Position numbers and translations under genes: made by a program | Source: an uncultured Lachnospiraceae bacterium | GTDB taxonomy: Bacteria; Bacillota; Clostridia; Lachnospirales; Lachnospiraceae | Direction: 5' to 3' | Assembly (NCBI GenBank): GCA_910578845.1 | Contig: CAJTSL010000019.1 | Coordinates: 1 to 64,000, forward strand | DNA: 64,000 bases | Shown here: positions 53,339-61,470 of the stretch, piece by piece | Layout: each line of letters opens with the position of its first letter | Numbering within the stretch: position 1 is the first letter of the stretch | Notes under the pieces: model-generated | Told to the model about the DNA's origin: nothing | The model's input: only the letters and a program-made list of their open reading frames with translations | Database searches by the model: none

Positions 53339-53842
53339 CTATTCCTGTCCCAGTTCTACGCGAAGCTTTTCTTTCCCCCTATGAATCCTGCTTTTGACCG
53401 TATTTTCTTTCATGCCCAGGATCTTTGCTATTTCCCTGACTGTAAACTGTTCCCCAAAATATAACTGGAATATGGTTCTGCTTTCTTTCGGCAAGCTAAA
53501 TAGCAGCTCACGGAATTCCACATCTGCCTTTTCCCTATCGTCCGCCCCAAGCGTCTCACAAAAGCCGTCATCCATGCTTGTCTTATTCTTATTGGCACGC
53601 CAGATTTTCGTACAATGATTGATTAAAATCCGCACAAGCCATGTCTTAAAGTGTTCTTCTTTTTGCAGCTTCCCTATATGCTCATATGCAGACAGGATCG
53701 CATCCTGTATGGCATCGGCAGCATCCTCGTCATTTCCCAGATAACCAAGCGCAACGCGTCTAAGTGTCATCTTACACTCTTCTATCAAAGAAATGAACGC
53801 ATCTGCATCTCCATTCTTCGCCCGTTTTACTAATGTATCCAT
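53339..53842 (-). CDS. ECF-type RNA polymerase sigma factor
   Basis: 167 residues. Region 2 (AFISLIEECKMTLRRVALGYL, split as LGNDEDAADAIQDAILSAYE and TWLVRILINHCTKIWR) and region 4 (PKESRTIFQLYFGEQFTVRE, then IAKILGMKENTVKSRIHRGK) are intact. ATG at 53842 has GGAGG six bases ahead. It is co-encoded with the DUF4179 protein, its likely membrane-bound anti-sigma factor. Confidence 0.92.
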   Translation of the reverse strand: MDTLVKRAKNGDADAFISLIEECKMTLRRVALGYLGNDEDAADAIQDAILSAYEHIGKLQKEEHFKTWLVRILINHCTKIWRANKNKTSMDDGFCETLGADDREKADVEFRELLFSLPKESRTIFQLYFGEQFTVREIAKILGMKENTVKSRIHRGKEKLRVELGQE

Positions 53843-53907
53843 CCTCATCCTCCAAAGTATCACATTTTCACCGCGGTTTCTAAGTTAAAGCGCTTCCACT
53901 TGTACAT

Positions 53908-53936
53908 TAGATACTGCAAACAGCATTTTCGTTGCA
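53908..53936 (-). promoter_or_regulatory. Candidate ECF-type promoter of the sigma/DUF4179 operon
   Basis: Minus strand TGCAAC (53931-53936), 16-bp spacer, GTATCTA (53908-53914), about 66 bp before the sigma start. The AAC -35 core and TCTA -10 core fit ECF promoters, which would make the operon autoregulated. Confidence 0.5.
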
Positions 53937-53940
53937 TATA

Positions 53941-53991
53941 AAAATAAAAAAGCAGCGGACCTTTTCCTTTGTACGGATATGTCCACTGCTT
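53941..53991 (-). terminator. Intrinsic terminator after the ComEC-like hydrolase gene
   Basis: Minus strand AAGCAGTGGAC pairs with GTCCGCTGCTT (with one G-T pair) and is followed by TTTTTATTTT. It lies some 75 bp after the stop codon at 54066. Confidence 0.75.
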
Positions 53992-54065
53992 ATCTCCTCA
54001 ATCAATCCAGATGCCAAAAATCTAGGCGCCAAAATGCGCTACCGGACAGACAAATCCGCATAAGG

Positions 54066-55190
54066 TCACTGTGGCGGATTACATTTGCCGCAAGGTTCTA
54101 GTCCTTTTGCCTTCGCCTGTCCTAATGTCACGGTAATATCACTTTTGTTTAAAGAATCACAGCCGGCAACATGGTATTTTGTGCCCGTCTTAGTAATATG
54201 CACCTCCATGCTGTCATAATCCGGCTGCGCAGACGGCACCTCTTCCTTTTGTTCCTCAACCGCTTCCTTGGCGGATGAGGCGCTGCTGCCTGTAGGCTCT
54301 CCTGCTTTCCAAGTCTCGCTCGGCGCACAGTTCCAGGTGATCTGTGTCCCATCCGAATATGCTATGATACTGCCTTGCTCATCGGTACGGAATACTTTTA
54401 CGCCCATGCTCCTTAGCATGTTCAGGGTCTGGGCATGCGGGTGCCCGTATGCATTTCCCTCCTCACAGCTTATGACCGCCCAAGAAGGCTGCATAGCTGC
54501 CAGAAAATCCTGGGATGAGGATGACCTTGACCCATGATGCCCCACTTGGTATACGTCCGCCGAAATAGGAATTCCATTTCCCAAAATATCCGTCTCTGCT
54601 TCTTCTTCCGCGTCTCCTGAGAACAGAAAACGGTTTTCCCCATTCTCTAAAAGAATCGCAATAGAGGCGTCATTTGGGGACTGATATTCGCGGTTTGGCG
54701 CCAGGATCGTAAACTTTGCGCTGCCTAACGGATAAGATTCCCCTACTTTAGGCGTGACATAAGAAAGCCTTTTCTCATCCAGCGCCTGTATCAATTTCCG
54801 GTACGTACTATTATCTTTTTCGTAATCAGACATGAAAACTTTGTCAATCTCAAATTTCGTAATAATGACTGGCGCTGCACCTATATGGTCGGAATCGGGA
54901 TGTGTCAGTATCAGATATTCCAATTTCTTCACGCCCTGTTTTTGCAGATAATTTTGGACTGCTGTCCCCTTAGAGCCATCCCCGGCATCGATTAACATCG
55001 CCTGATCGCCACATTTAATTAACGTAGCGTCACCCTGCCCCACATCTATGAAATGGACTTCCATGTCGGCTGTCTGCACAGCACTTTGGCTCATCATGGA
55101 AGAAGATTTTCCCTCCGATACCGCACCAACTGCCAGAAGCAATACGACTGCTGCAGCGGCAATGCTGATCCTTCTGATCCATGTCCTCAT
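54066..55190 (-). CDS. Exported ComEC/Rec2-like metallo-beta-lactamase-fold protein with C-terminal zinc-like domain
   Basis: 374 residues. A signal or anchor helix at about 8-24, then the metallo-beta-lactamase fold: FIDVGQGDATLI (47-58), metal motif THPDSDH (96-102), FSGDAEEEAE and QVGHHGSRSS. It equals the C-terminal hydrolase part of ComEC without the channel. After a Ser/Glu linker (about 285-330) a small domain ends with HVAGCDSL and CGKCNPP, a HxxxC...CxxC pattern like the Ada/treble-clef zinc ribbon. Outside the cell, it could degrade DNA or another phosphodiester; the enzyme activity is unproven. It has its own terminator. Confidence 0.85.
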   Translation of the reverse strand: MRTWIRRISIAAAAVVLLLAVGAVSEGKSSSMMSQSAVQTADMEVHFIDVGQGDATLIKCGDQAMLIDAGDGSKGTAVQNYLQKQGVKKLEYLILTHPDSDHIGAAPVIITKFEIDKVFMSDYEKDNSTYRKLIQALDEKRLSYVTPKVGESYPLGSAKFTILAPNREYQSPNDASIAILLENGENRFLFSGDAEEEAETDILGNGIPISADVYQVGHHGSRSSSSQDFLAAMQPSWAVISCEEGNAYGHPHAQTLNMLRSMGVKVFRTDEQGSIIAYSDGTQITWNCAPSETWKAGEPTGSSASSAKEAVEEQKEEVPSAQPDYDSMEVHITKTGTKYHVAGCDSLNKSDITVTLGQAKAKGLEPCGKCNPPQ

Positions 55191-55454
55191 CTTGTCACGC
55201 CTGCTCCCTTAAAAATGATACACCAGATCCAGACAATCCGGCGTTCTTCCTTTGAAAAAGCTAATCCCTACGATTCTTAAGCGCTTTCCCGTACTACGAG
55301 TATACCATAAGCATACGGCAAAGTCTATTCTACATAGGAAGCTCCTCCATACCCATATCGTTTTCTATATTTTAAGAACATTGCTGCCGACAGGGCACCG
55401 CCTATCCTTTTGCACGCTTTTTCTTGCTTTTTTGCTCTGTATGGAGCATCATGT

Positions 55455-55475
55455 ACCATACAGTAACAGTACGGT
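55455..55475. promoter_or_regulatory. MerR-type dyad upstream of the MerR gene
   Basis: ACCATAC-N7-GTACGGT, an imperfect dyad 19 bp before the MerR start. The same ACCATACAGTAA text occurs in the MerR-type promoter at 58037-58067, so both probably bind the same regulator. Read leftward the site sits between weak boxes TTAACC and CATGAT with a 19-bp spacer. The remaining intergenic DNA (55191-55454) holds nothing I recognise. Confidence 0.55.
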
Positions 55476-55494
55476 TAAGGAGATTATCCAAAAT

Positions 55495-56313
55495 ATGAAT
55501 GAAAAAAATAAACTGCTTACAATCGGGCAATTTGCCTCCATGCACGGCATCAACAAAAAGACTCTGATGTGGTATGATGAAATCAATCTGTTCAAACCGG
55601 CTCTCATCGACCCGGAAAACGGATACCGCCTCTACAATTATCATCAGAGCCCGATCTTAGAGACCATCCTCCTGCTGCGGGAATTAGACGTCTCCATAAA
55701 CGAGATACAGGATTTTATGAAAAACCGCTCTGCGGCAAGTTTAAAAAATCTCTTAGATGTAAAAATAGATGAATTGGAACATAATATCATGCATTTACAG
55801 GCAGTTAAGAAAACGCTGTGCAATCATAGCCAGTATATCGAAACGCTTATGACGATGGACTTGTCCCAGATCAATATCATTGAAAAAGAAGAACGCTGCC
55901 TGATCACGGTAGACATTGACAAGGATACCTCTTTCGAAAAAGAAGTAGAGATGATTACTGCCGAAACGACAAAATACAAGCTCGGGCGCCTCCATGAAGC
56001 CTCCTATGGCTCCATGCTCCCCGTTTCCAGCATCTTAAATGGGCGCTTTGGCGATTATTCCAAACTATTCATTGAAATTCCTTTCCTGACACAAAAAGAA
56101 GGCCTCCATATACAGCCCAGCGGGAAATATATCAGAGCCTTCCATAAAGGGACTTTTGACAAAATGCCCTTAAAATATCAGGAAATCCTGGATTATGCTA
56201 GAAAACAGGGCGTATCGCTTTCCGGTTATTCCTATGAGAAAGGAATTAACGAAAGCGTCATTGACAGAATTGAAGATTACATCGTACAGATCGAAATCCC
56301 CATCTGCGAATGA
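55495..56313 (+). CDS. MerR-family regulator with C-terminal effector-binding domain
   Basis: 272 residues from ATG 55495; the frame extends 81 codons further up but that part is noncoding in character. HTH_MerR at 9-77 (LTIGQFASMHGINKKTLMWYDEINLF), a linker helix (about 90-118) and a GyrI-like ligand domain (about 125-272; INIIEKEERCLITVDI, later GKYIRAFHKGTFDKM). This resembles BmrR/TipA-type multidrug sensors. It faces cls: the two 3' ends are four bases apart. A dyad identical in part to the cls promoter suggests it controls both. Confidence 0.9.
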   Translation: MNEKNKLLTIGQFASMHGINKKTLMWYDEINLFKPALIDPENGYRLYNYHQSPILETILLLRELDVSINEIQDFMKNRSAASLKNLLDVKIDELEHNIMHLQAVKKTLCNHSQYIETLMTMDLSQINIIEKEERCLITVDIDKDTSFEKEVEMITAETTKYKLGRLHEASYGSMLPVSSILNGRFGDYSKLFIEIPFLTQKEGLHIQPSGKYIRAFHKGTFDKMPLKYQEILDYARKQGVSLSGYSYEKGINESVIDRIEDYIVQIEIPICE

Positions 56314-56317
56314 GCGC

Positions 56318-57895
56318 CTACAGTAACGGCGCCACAGCCTTCATCAAATATCCTGTTAATTTCAGCGTCCATTTTTCCTTGTGCAGCGTCTGCGTGGTAA
56401 CCTGCCTGCACTTTGCAAGCGTATCCTGGAAATCCGCTTCTATCGCCGGGACGCAATCCGTCTCATACATATAAGTCGCGCACTCGAAATGATGATACAG
56501 GCTGCGATAATCCAGATTGATCGTCCCGACAACCGCTTCCCTCGAGTCACTGACAAACACTTTCGCATGGACGAATCCCGGCGTATATTCATATATTTTG
56601 ACCCCTGACGCTAAAAGCGACGCATAATGTGTCTTCGCCAGCGCATAAGGGATCCGCTTATCCGGGATGCCGGGCAGGATCAATGCCACGTCAACGCCTC
56701 TCTCCGCTGCAAACTTTAAGGCAGCGCTTATTTCTTCATCCAGGATGAGATATGGCGTCATGATATGCACATATTCCAGGGAACGGTTAAGGATGTCCAT
56801 ATACACCCTTTCACCCAGCTTGTCATCATCCAGCGGACAGTCTCCATAAGGAATGACATATCCCCTCGCTCCATCCACCGGAAAAGAAGGATAAGAAAGG
56901 AAGCGTTTAAAATCAGTCTCCTTTTCGCCAATGCCCCACATCTGTAAGAACATCAGTGTAAAGCTTTTGACCGCTTCTCCTTTTAGCATAACCGCTGTAT
57001 CTTTCCAATGTCCGAATTTAGATGTCTGGTTGATGTATTCATCCGAGAGGTTCACCCCGCCATTGAACGCCGTATGTCCGTCAATCACCAAAATTTTCCT
57101 ATGGTCACGGAAATTATAATGCGTGGAGACAAAAGGCGATACCGGGGCGAAAACCTTACATTGAATGCCAAGCTTCCTTAATCGTTTCGGATAATCATGC
57201 GGCAAAAGGGCAAACTCACAGGCGCCATCATACATCATACGGACATCTACTCCCTCAGCGGCTTTTTTCGCAAGGATTTCCAACACCCTGCCCCACATGA
57301 TCCCTTCATCGACAATGAAATATTCCATGAAAATAAAATGTTTCGCTTCCGCAAGCTGTTTCAACATCTCTTCAAATTTATGCTCCCCCAATGGAAAATA
57401 AGTAACGGACGTCTTCCCATATACCGGATGACAGCCGCTTCTATGCATATAATGCGATAGCGCCGCTACGCCACGGTTTTCTTCTAATAACTGCTCCATG
57501 ACGGCCTGCTCCTGCGGGATGATTTCTTTCGTCCCTGTGATAATCTGGTCAACACGCGCCTTTAACGCCCGATGCCCGATATCGCTTTGTGTATATAAGA
57601 ATAAAAGCACGCCAAATACCGGCAGGAGCATAATGACAATCAGCCAGGTGACTTTCGCTGTAGAATTGATTCTGCTGTTCAGAAGATATACCACCATGAT
57701 AAAGGAAAACAACGCTGTCCCACCATAAATATGTGGCAAGAACTCCTTAAACCACTGAAAAGCGCTGAATAGTATCAGGACTTGCATGACTAAGAGCAAA
57801 AGCAGCAGCCCAAAGCGGCTGAAAATGGCATGGACCATGCCTTTCTGCCCTTTTTTCAACAAGTTAAGCCCCTTATTTTTGTAATCTATCTGCAT
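56318..57895 (-). CDS. cls: Cardiolipin synthase
   Basis: 525 residues. Two N-terminal helices (about 27-47 and 58-74, plus one at 84-101), then two phospholipase D domains with intact HKD motifs: His265-Lys267-Asp272 (HRKILVID) and His443-Lys445-Asp450 (HAKVFVSD). Makes cardiolipin from two phosphatidylglycerols in the membrane. It is preceded, at 58037-58067, by a promoter with the MerR-type 19-bp spacer; cardiolipin content would then be raised under the inducing condition. Length is normal for Gram-positive Cls. Confidence 0.93.
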   Translation of the reverse strand: MQIDYKNKGLNLLKKGQKGMVHAIFSRFGLLLLLLVMQVLILFSAFQWFKEFLPHIYGGTALFSFIMVVYLLNSRINSTAKVTWLIVIMLLPVFGVLLFLYTQSDIGHRALKARVDQIITGTKEIIPQEQAVMEQLLEENRGVAALSHYMHRSGCHPVYGKTSVTYFPLGEHKFEEMLKQLAEAKHFIFMEYFIVDEGIMWGRVLEILAKKAAEGVDVRMMYDGACEFALLPHDYPKRLRKLGIQCKVFAPVSPFVSTHYNFRDHRKILVIDGHTAFNGGVNLSDEYINQTSKFGHWKDTAVMLKGEAVKSFTLMFLQMWGIGEKETDFKRFLSYPSFPVDGARGYVIPYGDCPLDDDKLGERVYMDILNRSLEYVHIMTPYLILDEEISAALKFAAERGVDVALILPGIPDKRIPYALAKTHYASLLASGVKIYEYTPGFVHAKVFVSDSREAVVGTINLDYRSLYHHFECATYMYETDCVPAIEADFQDTLAKCRQVTTQTLHKEKWTLKLTGYLMKAVAPLL

Positions 57896-58036
57896 GATTT
57901 ATCCCCTTCGTATCTTATTTGCTTTTTCTCCTATTGATCCCTAATTCTTGCTCAACTTGCGAACTTTGGAACTAAGACGCTATCAGCATCAGCACAAATT
58001 CGCGATTGAAAAATCTGCACGGTATCAATTGTTATC

Positions 58037-58067
58037 ATTATAAACCATACAGTAAGGGGACAGTCAA
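58037..58067 (-). promoter_or_regulatory. MerR-type promoter (19-bp spacer) of cls
   Basis: Minus strand TTGACT (58062-58067), 19-bp spacer containing CCCCTTACTGTATGG, TATAAT (58037-58042). The overlong spacer is diagnostic of MerR-activated promoters. It shares TTACTGTATGGT with the dyad before the MerR gene at 55495. Confidence 0.75.
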
Positions 58068-58107
58068 CATAAACTTTATCCCTCTATCTCTTATATTCCC
58101 CTGGTTC

Positions 58108-59346
58108 TTATATTCCCCGGAAAATATGTCCGGCGCGCAGCGCAAGCGCCAGTGAAACAATGCCCGCAAATAACACGACCACATATTCGTACCCTTTGCA
58201 CACCTCAAATAAGACGCCATACATTGCATTCCCAAACGGCTGCGCACACATCGAAACCGTCATCATCACTGCCATCACTTTTCCAATGAGGCGCGGAGGC
58301 GTCTGCGCCTGTACGAAGCTCATCATTTGTATCGTGAAAATCGTGGAAAACACCATGATTGTGAAACAACATGCCGTCATAATCAAATAATTAATCATCC
58401 CTGACGAAAATAGAAAAAGCCCTGCTCCTATCGGGAGCACACATATAGCTGCGGCAACTATCAGCTTCCCCGACTTCTGGATACACATCCTGCCCGCGAA
58501 GATCCCGCCGCAGATGCCACCGGCAAGCCCTCCGGCTGCCAGCGCGCCTTGTGCAAAGCCATATAATTTATTTGCCCATGCCGCTTCCAAATCCAACACT
58601 TCCGTTATCATATATGGCAACCCGACGATAATCATCGCCGATAGGAACAGATTGATGCCGCAGATGACAAGCAGGCCTTGCCCAATTGCCGGCTTTTCTC
58701 TCCGAATAAACCGGAGGCTTCCTGCAAAATCTGCTTTCACCATCGTCCATATGCCTCCCTCACTGCTTTGCTTCTCAAATGGTATATGGATGAAAATCTC
58801 CATAACCGCCGACAGGAAAAAGCATACGATACACACCCATAGCACCTTTTCCAATCCATAAACACTATACAAGACACCACCAAGCACCGGCCCAATTAGA
58901 GAGGCAAACGAGCTAACCATATTGACCACCGCATTAGCTGCCATAAGCTGCTCCTTTGCGACAAGCGCAGGAATGCTTGCCTGTACGGAAGGCTGATAAG
59001 CGCCTGCAATGCCATATAAAAGCATTAACGTTATCGTCAGCAAAAAGACAAGATTGACACTGCCCATAGCCAGAGAAAACAAGAGAATAAGCCCCGCTGT
59101 CAGGAAATCCAGCACGACCATCACGTTCCTCTTATTGACTCTGTCCGCAACGATACCGCCAACCGGTGATAGCAAAATCATAGGTATAAAAGCACAAGCT
59201 GTCACCGTGCCGTATAAAGCGGAGGAACCAGTTTGATTGAGCAAATATAACGGCAATGCAAACCGTACGACAGCATTCCCGAAGAGCGAAATAATCTGTC
59301 CGATAATGACTAGTGTAAAATCTTTTGAAAATAATTTCTTTTCCAT
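58108..59346 (-). CDS. MFS efflux transporter
   Basis: 412 residues, 12 helices. KDFTLVIIGQIISLFGNAVV at the start, the loop GGIVADRVNKRNVMVVLDF after helix 2 and the general layout are those of DHA3-type MFS exporters of drugs. ATG 59346 has GGGAGG ten bases ahead. A TetR gene is 100 bp upstream, and a TetR-type operator (59369-59387) sits between. Substrate unknown. Confidence 0.88.
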   Translation of the reverse strand: MEKKLFSKDFTLVIIGQIISLFGNAVVRFALPLYLLNQTGSSALYGTVTACAFIPMILLSPVGGIVADRVNKRNVMVVLDFLTAGLILLFSLAMGSVNLVFLLTITLMLLYGIAGAYQPSVQASIPALVAKEQLMAANAVVNMVSSFASLIGPVLGGVLYSVYGLEKVLWVCIVCFFLSAVMEIFIHIPFEKQSSEGGIWTMVKADFAGSLRFIRREKPAIGQGLLVICGINLFLSAMIIVGLPYMITEVLDLEAAWANKLYGFAQGALAAGGLAGGICGGIFAGRMCIQKSGKLIVAAAICVLPIGAGLFLFSSGMINYLIMTACCFTIMVFSTIFTIQMMSFVQAQTPPRLIGKVMAVMMTVSMCAQPFGNAMYGVLFEVCKGYEYVVVLFAGIVSLALALRAGHIFRGI

Positions 59347-59368
59347 AAAAACAATACCTCCCAATTCT

Positions 59369-59387
59369 CATACCAAACGTCGGTATG
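59369..59387 (-). promoter_or_regulatory. TetR-type operator before the MFS pump
   Basis: CATACCAAACGTCGGTATG: arms CATACC and GGTATG with seven bases between, the same arms as the site inside the TetR promoter at 60200-60214. It lies 23 bp before the MFS start, just beyond the RBS. Confidence 0.7.
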
Positions 59388-59405
59388 TATAATATTAAAA
59401 TATTT

Positions 59406-59424
59406 CTGCCCTTAGGCAGGGCAG
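59406..59424 (-). terminator. Weak hairpin after the TetR gene
   Basis: Minus strand CTGCCC-tgcctaa-GGGCAG followed by AAATATTTTAATATT. No true U-run, so it may only attenuate transcription into the pump gene. Confidence 0.35.
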
Positions 59425-59467
59425 ATGCTCCCGCTCCTAAGCTTCTTATAGGACCGCTTTCGGAACT

Positions 59468-60121
59468 TTATCTGTTTTTTTGGTAAATAGCCGCAAGTTG
59501 TATCAGGCGCTCCAGCATTTCATCATCCACAATATCCAAGCCAAATCCCTGCATCATCCGCTGAAAGACCTTCGCCTTACGTTCCGTCTTCTCCACAGTA
59601 TCATCAAATATCATAGGGTTTAGCCAGATGTTCGCCGCTATGATAATCAACTCCGCAAGCTCTGCCGGTTCTTCTGTAGAAATAGTGCCATCTGCAATCC
59701 CTTGCTTAATAATCGGGCAAATATAGTTTGGCACAGCATCTTCTATCGTTTCCCGGAAAATGCTCATAAAAAGCCGCTGGTTATTGCCTAGATTTGGGGC
59801 AACTGTAAATATTTCATCCTGTACAGGCCGGAAAATTGACTCTTTAAAAATAGTCTTTAACTTCTCTCTCCCACTTAGATCACTTCTATCGCGGATTCTT
59901 GCTAACATCCTGTTAGATTCCTCTGTCATTTTATCCGTGACTGCCACCAGGATATCCTCTTTTGACTTAAAGTGATGATAAATAGCGCCTTTGCTAAGCC
60001 CTCCCAGATGTCCAATAATATCCTGGATGGAAGTATTCTCATAGCCTTTCTCCATAAAAAGCCGCAACGACGTATCTAATATTAAATTGACAGTTTCCTC
60101 CGGATGTTTATTCCTTGCCAT
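59468..60121 (-). CDS. TetR-family transcriptional repressor
   Basis: 217 residues. HTH at about 12-55 (TVNLILDTSLRLFMEKGYEN, then TSIQDIIGHLGGLSKGAIYHHF), then an alpha-helical ligand domain. It represses its own gene and the MFS pump through CATACC/GGTATG palindromes, one lying between its own -35 and -10 boxes. An inducing compound of the pump should release it. Confidence 0.93.
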   Translation of the reverse strand: MARNKHPEETVNLILDTSLRLFMEKGYENTSIQDIIGHLGGLSKGAIYHHFKSKEDILVAVTDKMTEESNRMLARIRDRSDLSGREKLKTIFKESIFRPVQDEIFTVAPNLGNNQRLFMSIFRETIEDAVPNYICPIIKQGIADGTISTEEPAELAELIIIAANIWLNPMIFDDTVEKTERKAKVFQRMMQGFGLDIVDDEMLERLIQLAAIYQKNR

Positions 60122-60194
60122 ATATGACGATACCTTTCTTTATTGCGCGCTATCCTCTACGCCACTACGCAGCGTGTTCGGATCATACCTCTAC

Positions 60195-60222
60195 ATTATC
60201 ATACCGTTGGTATGTTTGTCAA
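60195..60222 (-). promoter_or_regulatory. Autoregulated TetR promoter
   Basis: Minus strand TTGACA (60217-60222), 16-bp spacer, GATAAT (60195-60200). The perfect palindrome CATACC-GTT-GGTATG (60200-60214) fills the spacer, so bound repressor must exclude polymerase. Confidence 0.8.
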
Positions 60223-60519
60223 ATGCGAAAAAAGAAAACCATAAAATAAGAATGAAGCATCCAAAAATAATCAAAATGAACCACCCTAACCGCCAGATAT
60301 TGTAATCCGGCCGGACATGCGTTATAATTCCTATATTGATAACAAACCGATTATCATCATTATTGTTTACCTCATTGCTGCGCTGCTTTTGGCTCAATCT
60401 GTTGATCCTACGCATGAAAAAGTTCGTGGCAAGCAACACGCAGACACAAACGCAGACACAAATTTTGCGATTAGAAATTTTAATTTTCAATCTTATCATA
60501 GGAATGAAGGAAGATACCA
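60223..60519. other. AT-rich intergenic stretch without a supported gene
   Basis: Between the TetR promoter and the exonuclease gene I see only short frames on both strands with no convincing RBS, and a small CA-rich repeat (CAGACACAAACG twice, near 60441-60460). A reading frame of 68 codons on the plus strand from 60317 has one hydrophobic stretch but no RBS. Confidence 0.4.
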
Positions 60520-61305
60520 ATGAAAAATTTTAACAACGATACGGAAAAAATAGAATTCTTAAGAAAATACAAATTACTGTCAGAAACTTCTACTGATGTA
60601 TCGGGATTTTATTATTTCTACCCGGAAAGCGATACGCCAGTTAGCTGTGAAATCATCGGCTATGAAGATAAATTCGAGACATGGGCGGGCATTATCATCC
60701 AAATCATGCAGCCTACAGAGCAACAGATCACCATACATTCTGATTATCTCTTAGATATGAAAAAACGGGGACGCGCTTATCAGAAAACCAAAAACACCGA
60801 CCCCGATACTACTTATATCGTACTTGACTTAGAGACAACAGGATTAAACTACAAGCAAGATGAAATCATTGAATTTGCTGCCATCAAATACCGCAATCAG
60901 GAATCCGAGACATTCCATGAACTGGTCAAGCCAACTGTTGCCATACCGGAAAACATTACCAATCTCACCGGTATTACTAACGAAATGGTACAAGACGTTT
61001 CTTCTATAGATGTCGTACTGCCAAAATTCCTGGAATTTATCGGCAGCCACAAATTAATCGGGCATAATATCAAGTCTTTCGATATCCTTTTTCTGAACAA
61101 TGCATGCCGTACCCTGGGATTTTCTGGCATCCAAAATGAATTGGTTGATACATTGCCTCTCGCACGCAAAAAATTGCCTGGACTTGCCAATTATCAAATG
61201 GGGACAATCTGTAAGCATTACAACATCGATACTTCCGGCGCGCACCGGGCTTTGGAAGACTGCCGTATGTGCCATGCCTGTTACCAATACCTCACCGGCA
61301 AGTAA
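60520..61305 (+). CDS. DnaQ-like 3'-5' exonuclease with unknown N-terminal domain
   Basis: 261 residues. Residues about 97-261 are a DEDDh exonuclease: Asp103-Glu105 in VLDLETTG, an Asp in GHNIKSFDILFL and His242-Asp247 in HRALEDC. This is the PolC-epsilon/DnaQ fold. Residues 1-95 form a separate alpha/beta domain I do not recognise. AAGGAAG precedes ATG. It may be a repair or RNA-processing nuclease; a role in polymerase proofreading is unlikely given its isolated gene. Confidence 0.9.
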   Translation: MKNFNNDTEKIEFLRKYKLLSETSTDVSGFYYFYPESDTPVSCEIIGYEDKFETWAGIIIQIMQPTEQQITIHSDYLLDMKKRGRAYQKTKNTDPDTTYIVLDLETTGLNYKQDEIIEFAAIKYRNQESETFHELVKPTVAIPENITNLTGITNEMVQDVSSIDVVLPKFLEFIGSHKLIGHNIKSFDILFLNNACRTLGFSGIQNELVDTLPLARKKLPGLANYQMGTICKHYNIDTSGAHRALEDCRMCHACYQYLTGK

Positions 61306-61403
61306 ACAATCCCTAAAACCCAATCTATTCATTTGCTTCATCAGCTATGCTACGTGGAAAACCGATCCGAAAAATAAAAATGATAGAAAAAATACATAAA
61401 CTA

Positions 61404-61434
61404 TTGACCTTATACCAACTATACCCCTTATACT
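61404..61434 (+). promoter_or_regulatory. MerR-type promoter (19-bp spacer) of the MerR gene at 61471
   Basis: TTGACC (61404-61409), 19-bp spacer, TATACT (61429-61434), 36 bp before the start codon. The overlong spacer fits activation by the MerR-type protein it precedes, so the gene is likely autoregulated. Confidence 0.7.
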
Positions 61435-61470
61435 CATCTTAACAAGCAACCGAAAGGGGGAATATTTTCA

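Noticed and set aside
55252..55494. N-terminal extension of the MerR reading frame (81 codons)
   Set aside because: It contains no MerR-type sequence, reads through a dyad and probable promoter, and ATG 55495 directly before LTIGQFASMHG is the natural start.
57950..58010. Possible further copy of the MITE-like repeat (TAAGACGCTA and CGCGATTG)
   Set aside because: Only two short matches (about 10 and 7 bases) and no shared core; could be chance.
60191..60520. 109-codon minus-strand frame before the TetR gene
   Set aside because: It runs through the TetR promoter and operator and contains a CVCVCV run from a simple repeat, so it is not coding.
60317..60523. 68-codon plus-strand frame with a hydrophobic stretch
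   Set aside because: No RBS, overlapped by the start of the exonuclease gene, and the tail is CA-repeat-derived sequence; too weak to call a gene.
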